A stretch of DNA of 64,000 nucleotides from Brachyspira hyodysenteriae ATCC 27164 (GCF_001676785.2 NZ_CP015910.2:1240001-1304000), one strand, 5' to 3'. Positions 15,179 through 24,240 are shown, numbered from the stretch's first letter. The notes: a model not told the origin generated them from the letters alone. Translations and numbers: made by a program.

Positions 15179-16525
15179 ATGAGAAAATTAAGCAATACAA
15201 ATTTTTATTCATTAAAAGATTCAGAAGATATTTTTCTTATTCATAAAGAGAATAAGAATTTTATAAAATATAAAGAGTTTGTTTCTGATATAGTAAAAAG
15301 TTTAGAATATATTTCTAAATTTGAAGAGGATACTATTACTGTATTTATTGAAAATGCATATAGATTTATTGTTATTATTACTGCGGGGTTCATTCTTAAA
15401 AAAAGAGTGAATGTCTTAAATAATAATAGTCCTAAATATGTTGAAAGCATAATAGATAATACTATGGTTTATATATCCGACACAGAAAATTCGGCTTTAA
15501 ATTTAGATGAAGTTTTTGAAAGCAGCTGCAATGATAAATGGTTTGATGTACTTAAAGAAACAATAATAGATGAAAATGTATATGTGAATTTTTATACTTC
15601 AGGATCAACAGGATATCCTAAACTTATAGAAAAAACTCTAAAACAGTTTGAAGCTGAGGCTACTAAAATAGTTAATCAATTCACTGAAAATATTAAAGAT
15701 TCTTTATTTTTGTATACAGTACCTCATTATCATAGCTATGGTTTTGTATTTGCTGTTTTAGTACCTTTTATGCTTGAGGCTAAATGTATAAATAATAGAA
15801 TAAATTATTTAGAAACTGTTAATAATTTTGCAGATTATGAAAAAATTACTATAGTTACTACACCTGCATTTTTAAAGAGAATAGATAAATCTTCTTTAAA
15901 AATAAAGTCTAATTGGTATTTATTTTCATCTACAGGAATGCTTGAAGAGAAAGTTAATGATCTTTGTAAAGAGATATTTGGTACTGACGTTACAGAAATT
16001 TATGGAAGTACTGAAGCTGGTGCTATGGCTTATAGAAGAAGAAGTGAAAATCAATTATGGACTAGATTAAGTGTTGTAAAACTTAAAGTTGATGAAAATG
16101 GAAGTATAGAATGCTGTTCCGGTTATACAGGTGAAAATGTTTGGATACATGTAGGCGATGTTGTGAATATGAAAAATGAAGATGAGTTTGAACTTTTGGG
16201 AAGGGAAGATTCAATAGTAAAAATAGAAGGCAAGAGAATAAGTGTTCAGCAGATAGACAGACAAATATTGATGGATAAGCATTTTAAAGACAGCTACACT
16301 ATATATTGTAAATCTGATAAAAGAGAATATATTGTTTCCTTTATAGTAATGAATAATAAAAATAGAAATTCAGAAGATATGAAAAAGTATGTTATTGATT
16401 ATTTAAAAGGTTATTTTGAAACTGTTGTATTGCCTAAAAAAATATATTTTGTTGATTCTATACCTAGAAGTGAAATCGGTAAAATAGACAGAAAAGCACT
16501 TGATGCCATAATGGAAGGAAATTAA
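15179..16525 (+). CDS. ANL-family acyl/aryl-ACP ligase
   Basis: A 448-residue adenylate-forming enzyme. The ATP-binding loop is YTSGSTGYPK, followed by VPHYHSYGF, the adenine motif YGSTEAGA, HVGDVV and GREDSIVKIEGKRIS. The C-terminal catalytic lysine lies in GKIDRKAL. The length is slightly short, like the AasC-type ligases of aryl-polyene clusters, which activate a 4-hydroxybenzoyl or fatty starter and load it on the ACP. It starts 8 bases after the ACP stop with a poor ribosome site, so translation is probably coupled. The actual starter acid cannot be told from sequence. Confidence 0.88.
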   Translation: MRKLSNTNFYSLKDSEDIFLIHKENKNFIKYKEFVSDIVKSLEYISKFEEDTITVFIENAYRFIVIITAGFILKKRVNVLNNNSPKYVESIIDNTMVYISDTENSALNLDEVFESSCNDKWFDVLKETIIDENVYVNFYTSGSTGYPKLIEKTLKQFEAEATKIVNQFTENIKDSLFLYTVPHYHSYGFVFAVLVPFMLEAKCINNRINYLETVNNFADYEKITIVTTPAFLKRIDKSSLKIKSNWYLFSSTGMLEEKVNDLCKEIFGTDVTEIYGSTEAGAMAYRRRSENQLWTRLSVVKLKVDENGSIECCSGYTGENVWIHVGDVVNMKNEDEFELLGREDSIVKIEGKRISVQQIDRQILMDKHFKDSYTIYCKSDKREYIVSFIVMNNKNRNSEDMKKYVIDYLKGYFETVVLPKKIYFVDSIPRSEIGKIDRKALDAIMEGN

Positions 16526-16526
16526 A

Positions 16527-16859
16527 TTGTCTAGTATAGATTATTCTATAGAAGAACATAATTCTGATATGTTTAAAGTTAAAGTCTTTATAGGCGAAGA
16601 TTTAATTTATTTTAATGGACATTTTGAAAAATTTAAGCTTCTTCCTGCTATAGCTCAGATAAAAATTATTACTGATATATCTAAAGATATTTTTCATAAA
16701 GAGTTAGTAGTAAATAAATTATTAAAATTAAAATTTACCGATATGATTCTTCCAAATACAAATATTTTTATAGAATGTCATTTATCTGACAATATTATTT
16801 CTTTTAAGATATATGATGATAATAAAAAATATTCAGACGGTAAAGTTTATTTTTCTTAA
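16527..16859 (+). CDS. Hotdog-fold 3-hydroxyacyl-ACP dehydratase-like protein, first copy
   Basis: A 110-residue protein that starts with TTG immediately after the ligase stop, so it is translationally coupled. It resembles the short FabA/FabZ-like dehydratases of aryl-polyene clusters. The segment YFNGHFEKFKLLPAIAQIKII is a diverged form of the family GHFPxxPxxPGxxQ motif and keeps the histidine. Glycine and proline positions of the classical motif are partly lost. It would remove water from 3-hydroxyacyl intermediates to build conjugated double bonds. A second hotdog protein is encoded at 22910; the two may form a heterodimer as in related systems. Confidence 0.72.
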   Translation: MSSIDYSIEEHNSDMFKVKVFIGEDLIYFNGHFEKFKLLPAIAQIKIITDISKDIFHKELVVNKLLKLKFTDMILPNTNIFIECHLSDNIISFKIYDDNKKYSDGKVYFS

Positions 16860-16871
16860 AGGTTTTTTGTT

Positions 16872-17834
16872 ATGGCTCATTGGACGGAAGAAAAAGAAAT
16901 AGGCAAGAGATGGAAAGCATTATTTTCCGTATTTGTATATAAAATTTTGGGAAGAACTTTTATAATTCTTTATCTTATTCCTATAAGTATAGTTTATTTC
17001 TTTTATTCAAAAACTAGAATGCAGGCTTCCAGAGAATATTTAAAAAAGATGTCTAAATATAATAAAAAAATTAAATCGAATTTTATTTGTTCTTATAGGC
17101 ATTTACTTTCATTTGTTGTCTCCATTGCAGAGAAATTTTCAGCTTGGAATGGAGATATACCTATTACAGATTTAGTGGTTAAAACTAAGGATAGCTATAA
17201 TGAAGTAATTGATTTGCTTAATAAAAAAAAAGGTATGATAATATTATTTTCTCATATAGGAAATATCGAACTTCTAAAAGGGTTAGCTGCTATTAATGAA
17301 GGCAATCCTATTAAAGATTATAAGATAAATATAATAATAGATCCTAAAGTAAATAAAAATGTTAATATAGTTCTTGAAGAGGGTAAAAATAATTCTTGTA
17401 TAGATTTTATAGATGCTTCTAATATAGGACCTCATACCATAATAAGTATTGAAGATAAATTGAATAATGGTGAGATAGTAGCAATAGCAGGTGATAGAAC
17501 TACAAATAAAACGGATAAAGTAAATTATATAAACTTTTTAGGTGAAGATGCACCTTTTCCATGCGGAGCTTTTTTGATACCTATTTTGCTCAGATATCCT
17601 GTTTATTATTTCTTTGCTTTAAGAGAAAATGATAAAATACTTTCAAAGAAATATAATTTTTATATATATCCTTCAGAAATAAAATTAAATGATGAAGAAT
17701 TAAAAAATAGAAAAAAGAAAAATGAAGTTATATTAGAATTAACAAAAGAATTTGCTTCCATTATAGAACAAAAAGCTATAGAATATCCTTATCAATGGTA
17801 TAATTTCCATGATTTTTGGTACAAAGGAGATTAA
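16872..17834 (+). CDS. LpxL-like lysophospholipid/lipid acyltransferase
   Basis: A 320-residue inner-membrane-associated acyltransferase of the LpxL/HtrB type. A hydrophobic N-terminal anchor covers about 20-46 (LGRTFIILYLIPISIVYFFY). The catalytic H(x4)E-type motif is in LFSHIGNIELLKG, and the second motif is AGDRTTNK. Such enzymes in aryl-polyene clusters are thought to transfer the polyene chain or a fatty acid onto a lipid carrier. It is 12 bases after the dehydratase gene and 3 bases before the thioesterase gene, in one operon. A role in ordinary lipid A acylation is possible but less likely given the setting. Confidence 0.85.
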   Translation: MAHWTEEKEIGKRWKALFSVFVYKILGRTFIILYLIPISIVYFFYSKTRMQASREYLKKMSKYNKKIKSNFICSYRHLLSFVVSIAEKFSAWNGDIPITDLVVKTKDSYNEVIDLLNKKKGMIILFSHIGNIELLKGLAAINEGNPIKDYKINIIIDPKVNKNVNIVLEEGKNNSCIDFIDASNIGPHTIISIEDKLNNGEIVAIAGDRTTNKTDKVNYINFLGEDAPFPCGAFLIPILLRYPVYYFFALRENDKILSKKYNFYIYPSEIKLNDEELKNRKKKNEVILELTKEFASIIEQKAIEYPYQWYNFHDFWYKGD

Positions 17835-17837
17835 TTT

Positions 17838-18263
17838 ATGGCGGATAAAAAATGTTATTTAGAAAATGATTATTATATAAAGCCTTCTTTTTATGATTTG
17901 GATCCTATGGGAGTTGTTTGGCATGGTAATTATATTAAGTTTATGGAGCAGGCTAGAGAGGCTATGCTTGAAATTATAGATTATAACTATGATATTATGA
18001 CTGCTAAAGGCGTTATGTGGCCTATAGTAAAATTGGAAATTAAATATATAAACTCTATAAAATTAAATCAGAAGGTTAGAATACATACGGCAATTACTGA
18101 ATATTTGAATGGTATGAGAGTAGAATATACTTTTTATGATGAAAATAATAAAATCATATCAAAATCAAGTACATTGCAAATGCCTATTGATAGTGAAACT
18201 AGAAAAGGTTTTTTGAATAGTCCTAAAGATTTTATAGAGAGAATAGAAAGAATTAATAATTAA
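17838..18263 (+). CDS. 4-hydroxybenzoyl-CoA-type acyl thioesterase
   Basis: A 141-residue hotdog thioesterase. The family motif is YDLDPMGVVWHGNYIKFMEQAREAM, here seen in pieces as LDPMGVVWHGNY with the catalytic Asp, followed by KFMEQAREAML. Later strands VKLEIKYINSIKLNQKVRI and MRVEYTFYD fit the YbgC/4HBT group. A strong AAAGGAGA site lies 7 bases ahead. In aryl-polyene clusters a thioesterase of this type edits or releases carrier-bound chains. It is the last gene of the first operon; a 532-base gap with a repeat follows. Confidence 0.88.
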   Translation: MADKKCYLENDYYIKPSFYDLDPMGVVWHGNYIKFMEQAREAMLEIIDYNYDIMTAKGVMWPIVKLEIKYINSIKLNQKVRIHTAITEYLNGMRVEYTFYDENNKIISKSSTLQMPIDSETRKGFLNSPKDFIERIERINN

Positions 18264-18499
18264 GTATAAAGTTTTTTTACAATTTGTATTTTTATTGTAT
18301 TTTATAATTTATAAAATAAAATTAGTATGATTTATTACTAATTTATTTGCACTTTAGCTGCAGGAGTATTTTGTATGTTTATTTATGAAGTATGCATAAT
18401 GTATGAGGTGTTAAAAAGAACAATATAAAATTTTTAGTATATACTAAGAATTTTTAACTTTGTCAACTGATGCACTTTATATAGAATTATCAACTTTTT
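18264..18499. other. AT-rich spacer with two dyads
   Basis: No gene is recognised here. One dyad, AAATTAGTA (18319-18327) with TACTAATTT (18336-18344), could end the thioesterase transcript, though its T tract is poor. A second, longer palindrome is at 18428-18453: arms AAATTTTTAGTAT and ATACTAAGAATTT, a contiguous 26-bp dyad with one mismatch. It may be an operator or part of a decayed element. Confidence 0.45.
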
Positions 18500-18720
18500 T
18501 GCCGCACACGCCACAGGCGGGCTTCGCCAAAGTTGCTGCCGTAGGCACGCTTCGCGAAAACGCAACTGCTAGAACTTTATATTAAAAACATTCCTATTAA
18601 ATATAGGATATGCAGCCTTTTTGCTTCTCGCCGCAGGCGTACTTCGTATGTGGCAACACCGAGTAGGTGCCTATTCGGCAAAAGAAGTTGGGTGCGGGGC
18701 AAAGCCCTGCATATATTTAA
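18500..18720 (+). repeat. GC-rich composite intergenic repeat, copy B
   Basis: Module 1 (18500-18570) carries CTTCGCCAAAGTTGCTGCC and GCGAAAACGCAAC. Module 2 (18611-18720) carries GCAGCCTTTTTG, TTCTCGCCGCAGGCG, AAAAGAAGTTGGGTG and a terminal hairpin at about 18692-18711 (TGCGGGGC, AAA, GCCCTGCA). Both modules match copy A at 11790-12060 in order and strand. Module 2 here has about 20 extra bases (around ACACCGAGTAGGTGCCTATT). The element splits the polyene-like cluster into two operon groups. Confidence 0.75.
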
Positions 18721-18795
18721 AATTTTAAAAAATTATTTTTGACCAAATATAGTTGTTTGGGCATATACTATATAAATAATATTAGGAAATGTAAA

Positions 18796-19365
18796 ATGAG
18801 AAAAATTTTTATAATATTTATGGCAATGGCTTCTATTTTATTATGCCAAATTAAAGACGAATATAAAAATGCTAAACTTTTAAAAGGAAGCTATACACAA
18901 ATAGTAAGTCAGAAAGGAAGAAGTTTTGAATCTTCAGGTGATTTTATTGTAGTTAGCGGTTATGGTATATGCTGGTTTACTAAAAGTCCAAAAGAGTCTA
19001 TAACTGTGATGGGTGAAAAAAATGTCGTTCAGATAATGCCTGACGGAAAAAAGAAAGTTATGGCTGATTCTAATAATGCTATGTTTGCTCAAATAGCTAA
19101 TATAATAAAGTCAATTTTTACCTATGATGAAAAGACTATAAATGAATCATTTGATCAAAGTATAAATGGGAATATTATAGTTTATACTCCTAAAACAAAT
19201 GAGCTTAAAAAAATAATAGAGAAGATAGAAGTAAGTTTTGCTAATGCGGGATATATAGAAAAAATAAAAATGTATTCTTCTAATAACAGCACTACTGAAT
19301 ATATAATGAAAGTTTTATCTAAATCTAATAGAATAACCTCTGAGGAGACAAAATATTTTGAATAA
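18796..19365 (+). CDS. LolA-like periplasmic lipid/lipoprotein carrier
   Basis: A 189-residue exported protein. The start is ATG 18796, 7 bases after AGGAA; open frame extends further 5' from a TTG but through promoter-like sequence. The signal peptide is MRKIFIIFMAMASILLC, with C17 just before QIKDEYK. The mature part has the LolA layout: LKGSYTQIVSQKGR, SSGDFIVVSGYGICWFTKSP, MPDGKK and a C-terminal IEKIKMYSSNNSTTEY strand pair. In aryl-polyene clusters a LolA-like protein accompanies the MMPL exporter and is thought to move the lipid-linked product across the periplasm. Its gene overlaps the exporter gene by 8 bases. Confidence 0.82.
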   Translation: MRKIFIIFMAMASILLCQIKDEYKNAKLLKGSYTQIVSQKGRSFESSGDFIVVSGYGICWFTKSPKESITVMGEKNVVQIMPDGKKKVMADSNNAMFAQIANIIKSIFTYDEKTINESFDQSINGNIIVYTPKTNELKKIIEKIEVSFANAGYIEKIKMYSSNNSTTEYIMKVLSKSNRITSEETKYFE

Positions 19366-21667
19366 AAGTATTTTAAATAATAATAGAAGAAAAATTTTTA
19401 TATATATTTGGATAATTTTTCATTTATTTGCGGTGATATTATTTTTATCAAGATTTGGAAAAACAGCCAGAATAGATACTAATTTTTTGTCTATAACTCC
19501 TAAGTTTTTGGAAGATAAAGATTTTCAAAAGCCTTTAGAAGATTTCTTTTTTAAAAATTCAAGCAGCGTAAAAATATTTATAGAAAGTGAAGATTTTGAT
19601 AATGCTAAAAGTAATGCATTAAAATTAGATGAACATATAAAACAGTCTTATAGTAATGTATTAGTTAATTTATATTCGAGAAATTATGATGATATTTTAA
19701 ATACTATGGTGAAGTATAAATATCAGCTTCTTTCAAAGGAGATAAGAAATTATTTATTGAATGATGAGGCGGATATTGTGGCTGAAAATGCACTTGCTAA
19801 TTTTTATTCTCCTTTTTTTATACCTATAGTTGATAATATTGAAGATGATCCTTTTTTGACTGTTAATTCAAAAATAAATGAGATTCTCACTTCAGAAAAT
19901 AATTTGCAGTCAAGAGATTCAATACAATTTATAAATTATAATGATAAATATAATATTCTTGTAAATATTGATATGCCTAAAAATATTGATAATGAAAAGT
20001 TTTTTGATGATATCACAGAGTATTTAAAAATATTAGAAAATGAAGGAAATATAAAGACATATATTTCAGGTGTGCCAATACATACTTATTATAGTCAGAA
20101 AAGTGCAAAGTTTGAAATTACTATTATATCTATAGTATCGTTTATTGTTATTTGTTTGATATTCGTTTTTATATTCAAATCTTTGAAGCCTTATATTATT
20201 TCAATGTGCACTATACTGATATCAGGTTTATCAGCATTTTTATATTCATCAGTATTTTTTGATTCGATTCATATATTTACATTTGTATTTGGTACAAGCC
20301 TTATAGGTATATCAATAGATCATTCAATACATTTTATAACTGAATGGTATAATGAAGAAGATAAAAAAGAAGTACTGAAAAAAATATTTCCTAGCATGCT
20401 TTTAGGATTTGTAACTACAATAGTAAGTTATTTATCATTATCTTTAACATCTCTTATATTATTAAAGCAAATAGCATTATTTTCTATATTCGGACTTTTA
20501 AGCTCATTTCTTACAGTAAACATAATATATCCTGTATTATTTAAAAATGATAAAAGCGTAATAAAAAAATCTATACTTGATAAAAGCAAGAATATATTAA
20601 ATGATTATGTTAAAGTGATAAGTATAAAGAATGTGTTAATTATATTTGTAGCAGTTATAATAATTTCTATAATATTTGTACCAAGAATAAAAGTAAATTT
20701 CTCTGCTAATCAGTTATATAATACACCGGATTTTTTGCTTAATAGTGAAAAAGAAGTTTATAACAGATTAAATACATCTCTTGCAAAAAATATTATAATT
20801 TCAAAAGGAGATACTCTTTCAAAGGCATTATCAGCAGAGGAGAGCATAGCGAATAATTTCAGCAATAATAATTATACTGCTATATCAAAGATATTATATT
20901 CAGAGGAAAGACAGAAAGATAATGTGAAGCTAGTAAATGATAAATTAATGCCTATATTAAGAAAACAGACTGAGGCTTTGAATTTAGATGATGGCTCTTA
21001 TCAGAGAATAAAATCAGAATTTGAAAACACTAAAAATGAAATTATTGATATAAATAAAATACTTGAAAATACTAATTTCAATGATTTGAATAAAATTATA
21101 GTTGCTAATAATAATAAATATTTTATTATAGCAACTAGTGATTATGATACAAACAATATAATAAAATCGGATAATAACGATGTGAAAATATTTAATATAA
21201 ATGAAGAAATTAATAATGCTTTAGACGGAACTGCTAAAACCGCTGTAAAAATGGCTGTAATAGCTTATATTATAATATTTATAGCCATGATAATATTCTT
21301 TGATACAAGTAAGGCCATAGCTATAATAATTGTACAGTTAATGTCTGTATTAATAAATTTATCACTACATTCAATATTTGGTATTAATATAAATATATTT
21401 TCTATATTTGCTTTGATACTTTCAATAGGAATATCAATAGATTATTCAATATTTTTCTCAAATAGTGCTGCAGATAAAGAAATTACATTTTTGGCTGTAT
21501 TTTTATCTATGATGACAACCGTATTATCATTTGGTACATTGGCATTCAGCAGTTTTATACCTGTTAAATCTTTCGGATTATTCTTATTTATTGGAATTTT
21601 ATCATCATTTATAATTTCTCCTGTATTGTTTAATTTTAATAAATTGATAAAAAAGAATAATGATTAA
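19358..21667 (+). CDS. MMPL/RND-family exporter
   Basis: A 769-residue membrane protein with the RND-superfamily duplication. TM1 (about 13-31) is followed by a large periplasmic domain to about 240. Then comes a block of five helices (about 245-400), TM7 near 420, a second periplasmic domain to about 625, and a final helix block. Motifs GISIDHSIHF and SIGISIDYSIFF occupy the same place in each half. The start is TTG at 19358 with GAGGAG 10 bases upstream, overlapping the LolA-like gene. Related exporters in aryl-polyene clusters carry the finished pigment or its lipid conjugate outward. Confidence 0.88.
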   Translation: MNKSILNNNRRKIFIYIWIIFHLFAVILFLSRFGKTARIDTNFLSITPKFLEDKDFQKPLEDFFFKNSSSVKIFIESEDFDNAKSNALKLDEHIKQSYSNVLVNLYSRNYDDILNTMVKYKYQLLSKEIRNYLLNDEADIVAENALANFYSPFFIPIVDNIEDDPFLTVNSKINEILTSENNLQSRDSIQFINYNDKYNILVNIDMPKNIDNEKFFDDITEYLKILENEGNIKTYISGVPIHTYYSQKSAKFEITIISIVSFIVICLIFVFIFKSLKPYIISMCTILISGLSAFLYSSVFFDSIHIFTFVFGTSLIGISIDHSIHFITEWYNEEDKKEVLKKIFPSMLLGFVTTIVSYLSLSLTSLILLKQIALFSIFGLLSSFLTVNIIYPVLFKNDKSVIKKSILDKSKNILNDYVKVISIKNVLIIFVAVIIISIIFVPRIKVNFSANQLYNTPDFLLNSEKEVYNRLNTSLAKNIIISKGDTLSKALSAEESIANNFSNNNYTAISKILYSEERQKDNVKLVNDKLMPILRKQTEALNLDDGSYQRIKSEFENTKNEIIDINKILENTNFNDLNKIIVANNNKYFIIATSDYDTNNIIKSDNNDVKIFNINEEINNALDGTAKTAVKMAVIAYIIIFIAMIIFFDTSKAIAIIIVQLMSVLINLSLHSIFGININIFSIFALILSIGISIDYSIFFSNSAADKEITFLAVFLSMMTTVLSFGTLAFSSFIPVKSFGLFLFIGILSSFIISPVLFNFNKLIKKNND

Positions 21668-21672
21668 ATAAT

Positions 21673-21701
21673 TTGACATTTTTGTTATAGAATTATATAC
21701 T
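21673..21701 (+). promoter_or_regulatory. Near-consensus promoter of the ketosynthase operon
   Basis: TTGACA (21673-21678), 17 bases, TATACT (21696-21701). It begins 5 bases after the exporter stop and drives the ketosynthase, dehydratase and ketoreductase genes. Confidence 0.8.
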
Positions 21702-21718
21702 CGATCCTGAGGTGTTTT

Positions 21719-22891
21719 ATGAGTAACGTATTATTAGATTTCGGAATTATTAATTGTTTAGCTAGAAATAAGGAAGAATTGTATAATAAATATTTTTTGA
21801 ATGGCGAATATGGTTTAAAAGAGAATAATGATTATGTAAAAAAATTCTTTTTAGGCAAAATAGATAATGATTTTTTTAATTTTGAACTTGATAACCCTTA
21901 TAATAATAAAATAAATAAAATGGCTTTGCATGCTGTTAATCAATTAAAGCCTATAATCGATGAAGCGAAAAAGAGATACGGAAAAAATAGAATATCAGTT
22001 ATAGTGGGTACTTGCGAAAACGGAAGCGATGAAACTAAAGACTATATATTAAAGGGAAGCGTAATCGATGAGAAAAAAATATTGATTATGCAAAGTCTTA
22101 ATATATGCTGTGATTTTTTACAGAAGTATTTCGATGTTTCAGGTATTTCATTTACTATATCTACTGCATGTACTTCTAGTGCTAATGCTATAATAGCAGC
22201 CGATGAACTTATAAGAAGCGGAGTAATAGATGCAGCTATAGTAGGCGGTGCTGATGTTGTAACTGATACCGTTGTTTACGGATTCGATTCTCTTGAAGTT
22301 GTTGATTATAATAAAACTAATTCTTTTTCAAAAAACAGAAAAGGTATTAATTTAGGAGAAGGTGCTGCATTTACAGTGCTTGCAAAAGATAATTTAATTG
22401 ATTCAAAAAATGCATTATATCTTAAAGGCTATAACAGCAATTCAGATTCTCATCATATGACTAGTCCGGATATAGACGGTACTACTACAAGCAAATGTAT
22501 AAATGATGCTTTAAAACATGCTGATATGAATATAAATGATATAGATTATATTAATCTTCATGGTACAGGAACTTCAATAAATGATAAAATGGAAAGTACA
22601 ACACTAAATATAGTTAATGCTTCTAATATATACTGCAGTTCTAGTAAAACATCATTCGGTCATACTATAGGTGCAGCTGCAGCTATGGAGCTTGGAGTTT
22701 GCTATATTACACTTTCTGATATTAATAAAGAAAAAATACTTCCTCCGCATTTATATGACGGCGAGTATGATGATACATTAGCTAAAATAAATTTGGTTAC
22801 AGGTAAAGTTAAATCTGAAAGACTTGAAAATTGTATGAGCGTATCATTTGGTTTCGGCGGAAGCAATACTTGTTTGATAGTTGGAAAATAA
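21719..22891 (+). CDS. Beta-ketoacyl-ACP synthase (aryl-polyene type)
   Basis: A 390-residue ketosynthase with an intact Cys-His-His triad: C151 in STACTSSANAI, H281 in NLHGTGTS and H315 in SFGHTIGAAAAME. The C-terminal SFGFGGSNTCLIV is also typical. The N-terminal 80 residues are diverged and Asn/Lys-rich compared with FabF. It should condense malonyl-ACP with the growing chain, probably as partner of the chain-length factor at 14156. GAGGTG lies 4 bases ahead of the ATG. Characterised aryl-polyene clusters have additional ketosynthases; only this complete one is present here. Confidence 0.92.
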   Translation: MSNVLLDFGIINCLARNKEELYNKYFLNGEYGLKENNDYVKKFFLGKIDNDFFNFELDNPYNNKINKMALHAVNQLKPIIDEAKKRYGKNRISVIVGTCENGSDETKDYILKGSVIDEKKILIMQSLNICCDFLQKYFDVSGISFTISTACTSSANAIIAADELIRSGVIDAAIVGGADVVTDTVVYGFDSLEVVDYNKTNSFSKNRKGINLGEGAAFTVLAKDNLIDSKNALYLKGYNSNSDSHHMTSPDIDGTTTSKCINDALKHADMNINDIDYINLHGTGTSINDKMESTTLNIVNASNIYCSSSKTSFGHTIGAAAAMELGVCYITLSDINKEKILPPHLYDGEYDDTLAKINLVTGKVKSERLENCMSVSFGFGGSNTCLIVGK

Positions 22892-22909
22892 TTTCGGATT
22901 AATGATTTT

Positions 22910-23398
22910 ATGGAAAATAAATATAAATTGAATATACCTCATAAAGGAAAAATGTTATTGATAGAAGGTATATCCGATATTAATTTTGATAATAAAGAGA
23001 TACTTTCTTTTGCGGATATTAAAAAAGATAATATTTTTTATGATGTTTCAGAACCTGAAGGTATAGACTCTTATATATTTACAGAGTATGCAGCACAGAC
23101 TGCAGCAGCCTATAACGGGGCTTTATCAAATAATAGCGATGATAAAAGAATAGGCTTTATTTTAAATATAAAGAAAGTTAATTGCTATATAAATAAAATA
23201 AAATCTGATAATAGAGTTTATATATTTGTGAAAGAAACTTTTAATGATAAAAAAATAGCCTATTATGACGGAGAAGCTATTGTTTATAATGATGATATAA
23301 ATACTTTAGATGAATACAAAAAAATAATTAATGATGATAATAAAATCATGGACTGTTCTATAATGGTTATGGAAAGTTCAGCAGATGTTTTTAATTAA
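22910..23398 (+). CDS. Hotdog-fold 3-hydroxyacyl-ACP dehydratase, second copy
   Basis: A 162-residue protein of the ApeP-like dehydratase group. The N-terminal IPHKGKMLLIEGI matches the family opening (PHxxxMLLxD). The central helix IFTEYAAQTAAAYNG has the conserved E-x3-Q-x3-A pattern, and IGFILNIKKVNCY is the following strand. It would dehydrate carrier-bound 3-hydroxyacyl chains. It sits between ketosynthase (18 bases) and ketoreductase (25 bases) genes, the classical order of a chain-extension module. Confidence 0.82.
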   Translation: MENKYKLNIPHKGKMLLIEGISDINFDNKEILSFADIKKDNIFYDVSEPEGIDSYIFTEYAAQTAAAYNGALSNNSDDKRIGFILNIKKVNCYINKIKSDNRVYIFVKETFNDKKIAYYDGEAIVYNDDINTLDEYKKIINDDNKIMDCSIMVMESSADVFN

Positions 23399-23423
23399 TA
23401 ATAATGATATAAACGGATAAAAG

Positions 23424-24152
23424 ATGAAAAATAAATCTATTTTAATAACAGGTGCTTCAGGCAGTATAGGATTTGCTATATCAAAAAAGATAATAGAAAA
23501 TGGATACGATGCTGTAATGTGCTATAACAAAAATGATTCTTTTATAGAGAAAATAAAAGATTTTGCAAAAGATTATGATGTTAACATAAGATTTTTAAAA
23601 ATTAATGTTACAGACAGAGAAGAAGTTAAAAATATTCTTATTAAAGATATAGAAGAAAACGGAGCTTATTATGGCATAGTGCTTTCATCTGGAATCACTA
23701 TGGATAATGCTTTTCCAGCTATGACCGGAGATGAATGGGACAATGTCATAGATGTTAATCTTAAAAGTTTTTATAATATAGTTAATCCTCTCATAATGCC
23801 TATGATAAGAAATAAAAAAGGCGGAAGAATTATAGCTATAAGTTCAATAACAGGAATTATTGGAAATAGGGGGCAGGTTAATTATGCAGCTTCTAAGGCT
23901 GGATTAATAGGTGCTGTTAAATCTTTAGCTATAGAATTGGGTAAAAGAAATATTACTGTAAACTGTATTGCTCCTGGTATTATTGAAAGCGAAATGATAA
24001 ATGAAGAAATAATAGAGCATGCCAAGAATATGATAGCTTTAAAAAGAATAGGAAAGCCAGAAGATGTGGCAAATGCTGTAAATTTTTTATTGTCTGATGA
24101 GGCTAATTATATTACTAAGCAGGTTATAAGTGTTGACGGCGGAATGAATTAG
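23424..24152 (+). CDS. 3-ketoacyl-ACP reductase (FabG-like SDR)
   Basis: A 242-residue short-chain dehydrogenase. The nucleotide-binding loop is TGASGSIGFAI, with SSGI (NNAG equivalent), the catalytic serine in IAISSITG, and the YxxxK motif Y154/K158 in NYAASKAG. The C-terminus has VNCIAPGIIESEM and QVISVDGGMN, both typical of FabG. In this operon it would reduce the ketoacyl chain made by the ketosynthase. It is the last biosynthetic gene of the cluster; an ankyrin protein gene follows after 88 AT-rich bases. Confidence 0.92.
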   Translation: MKNKSILITGASGSIGFAISKKIIENGYDAVMCYNKNDSFIEKIKDFAKDYDVNIRFLKINVTDREEVKNILIKDIEENGAYYGIVLSSGITMDNAFPAMTGDEWDNVIDVNLKSFYNIVNPLIMPMIRNKKGGRIIAISSITGIIGNRGQVNYAASKAGLIGAVKSLAIELGKRNITVNCIAPGIIESEMINEEIIEHAKNMIALKRIGKPEDVANAVNFLLSDEANYITKQVISVDGGMN

Positions 24153-24240
24153 ATATTTTTAATATAATTATACAAAAAATGTTTTACAAATATAGTTTTA
24201 ATTATATTATATATAATAGTTATATATATATGGGTTGTTT

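Noticed and set aside
18692-18711. Terminator at the end of repeat copy B
   Set aside because: The hairpin has no T tract and belongs to the repeat; it also precedes rather than follows a gene on the plus strand.
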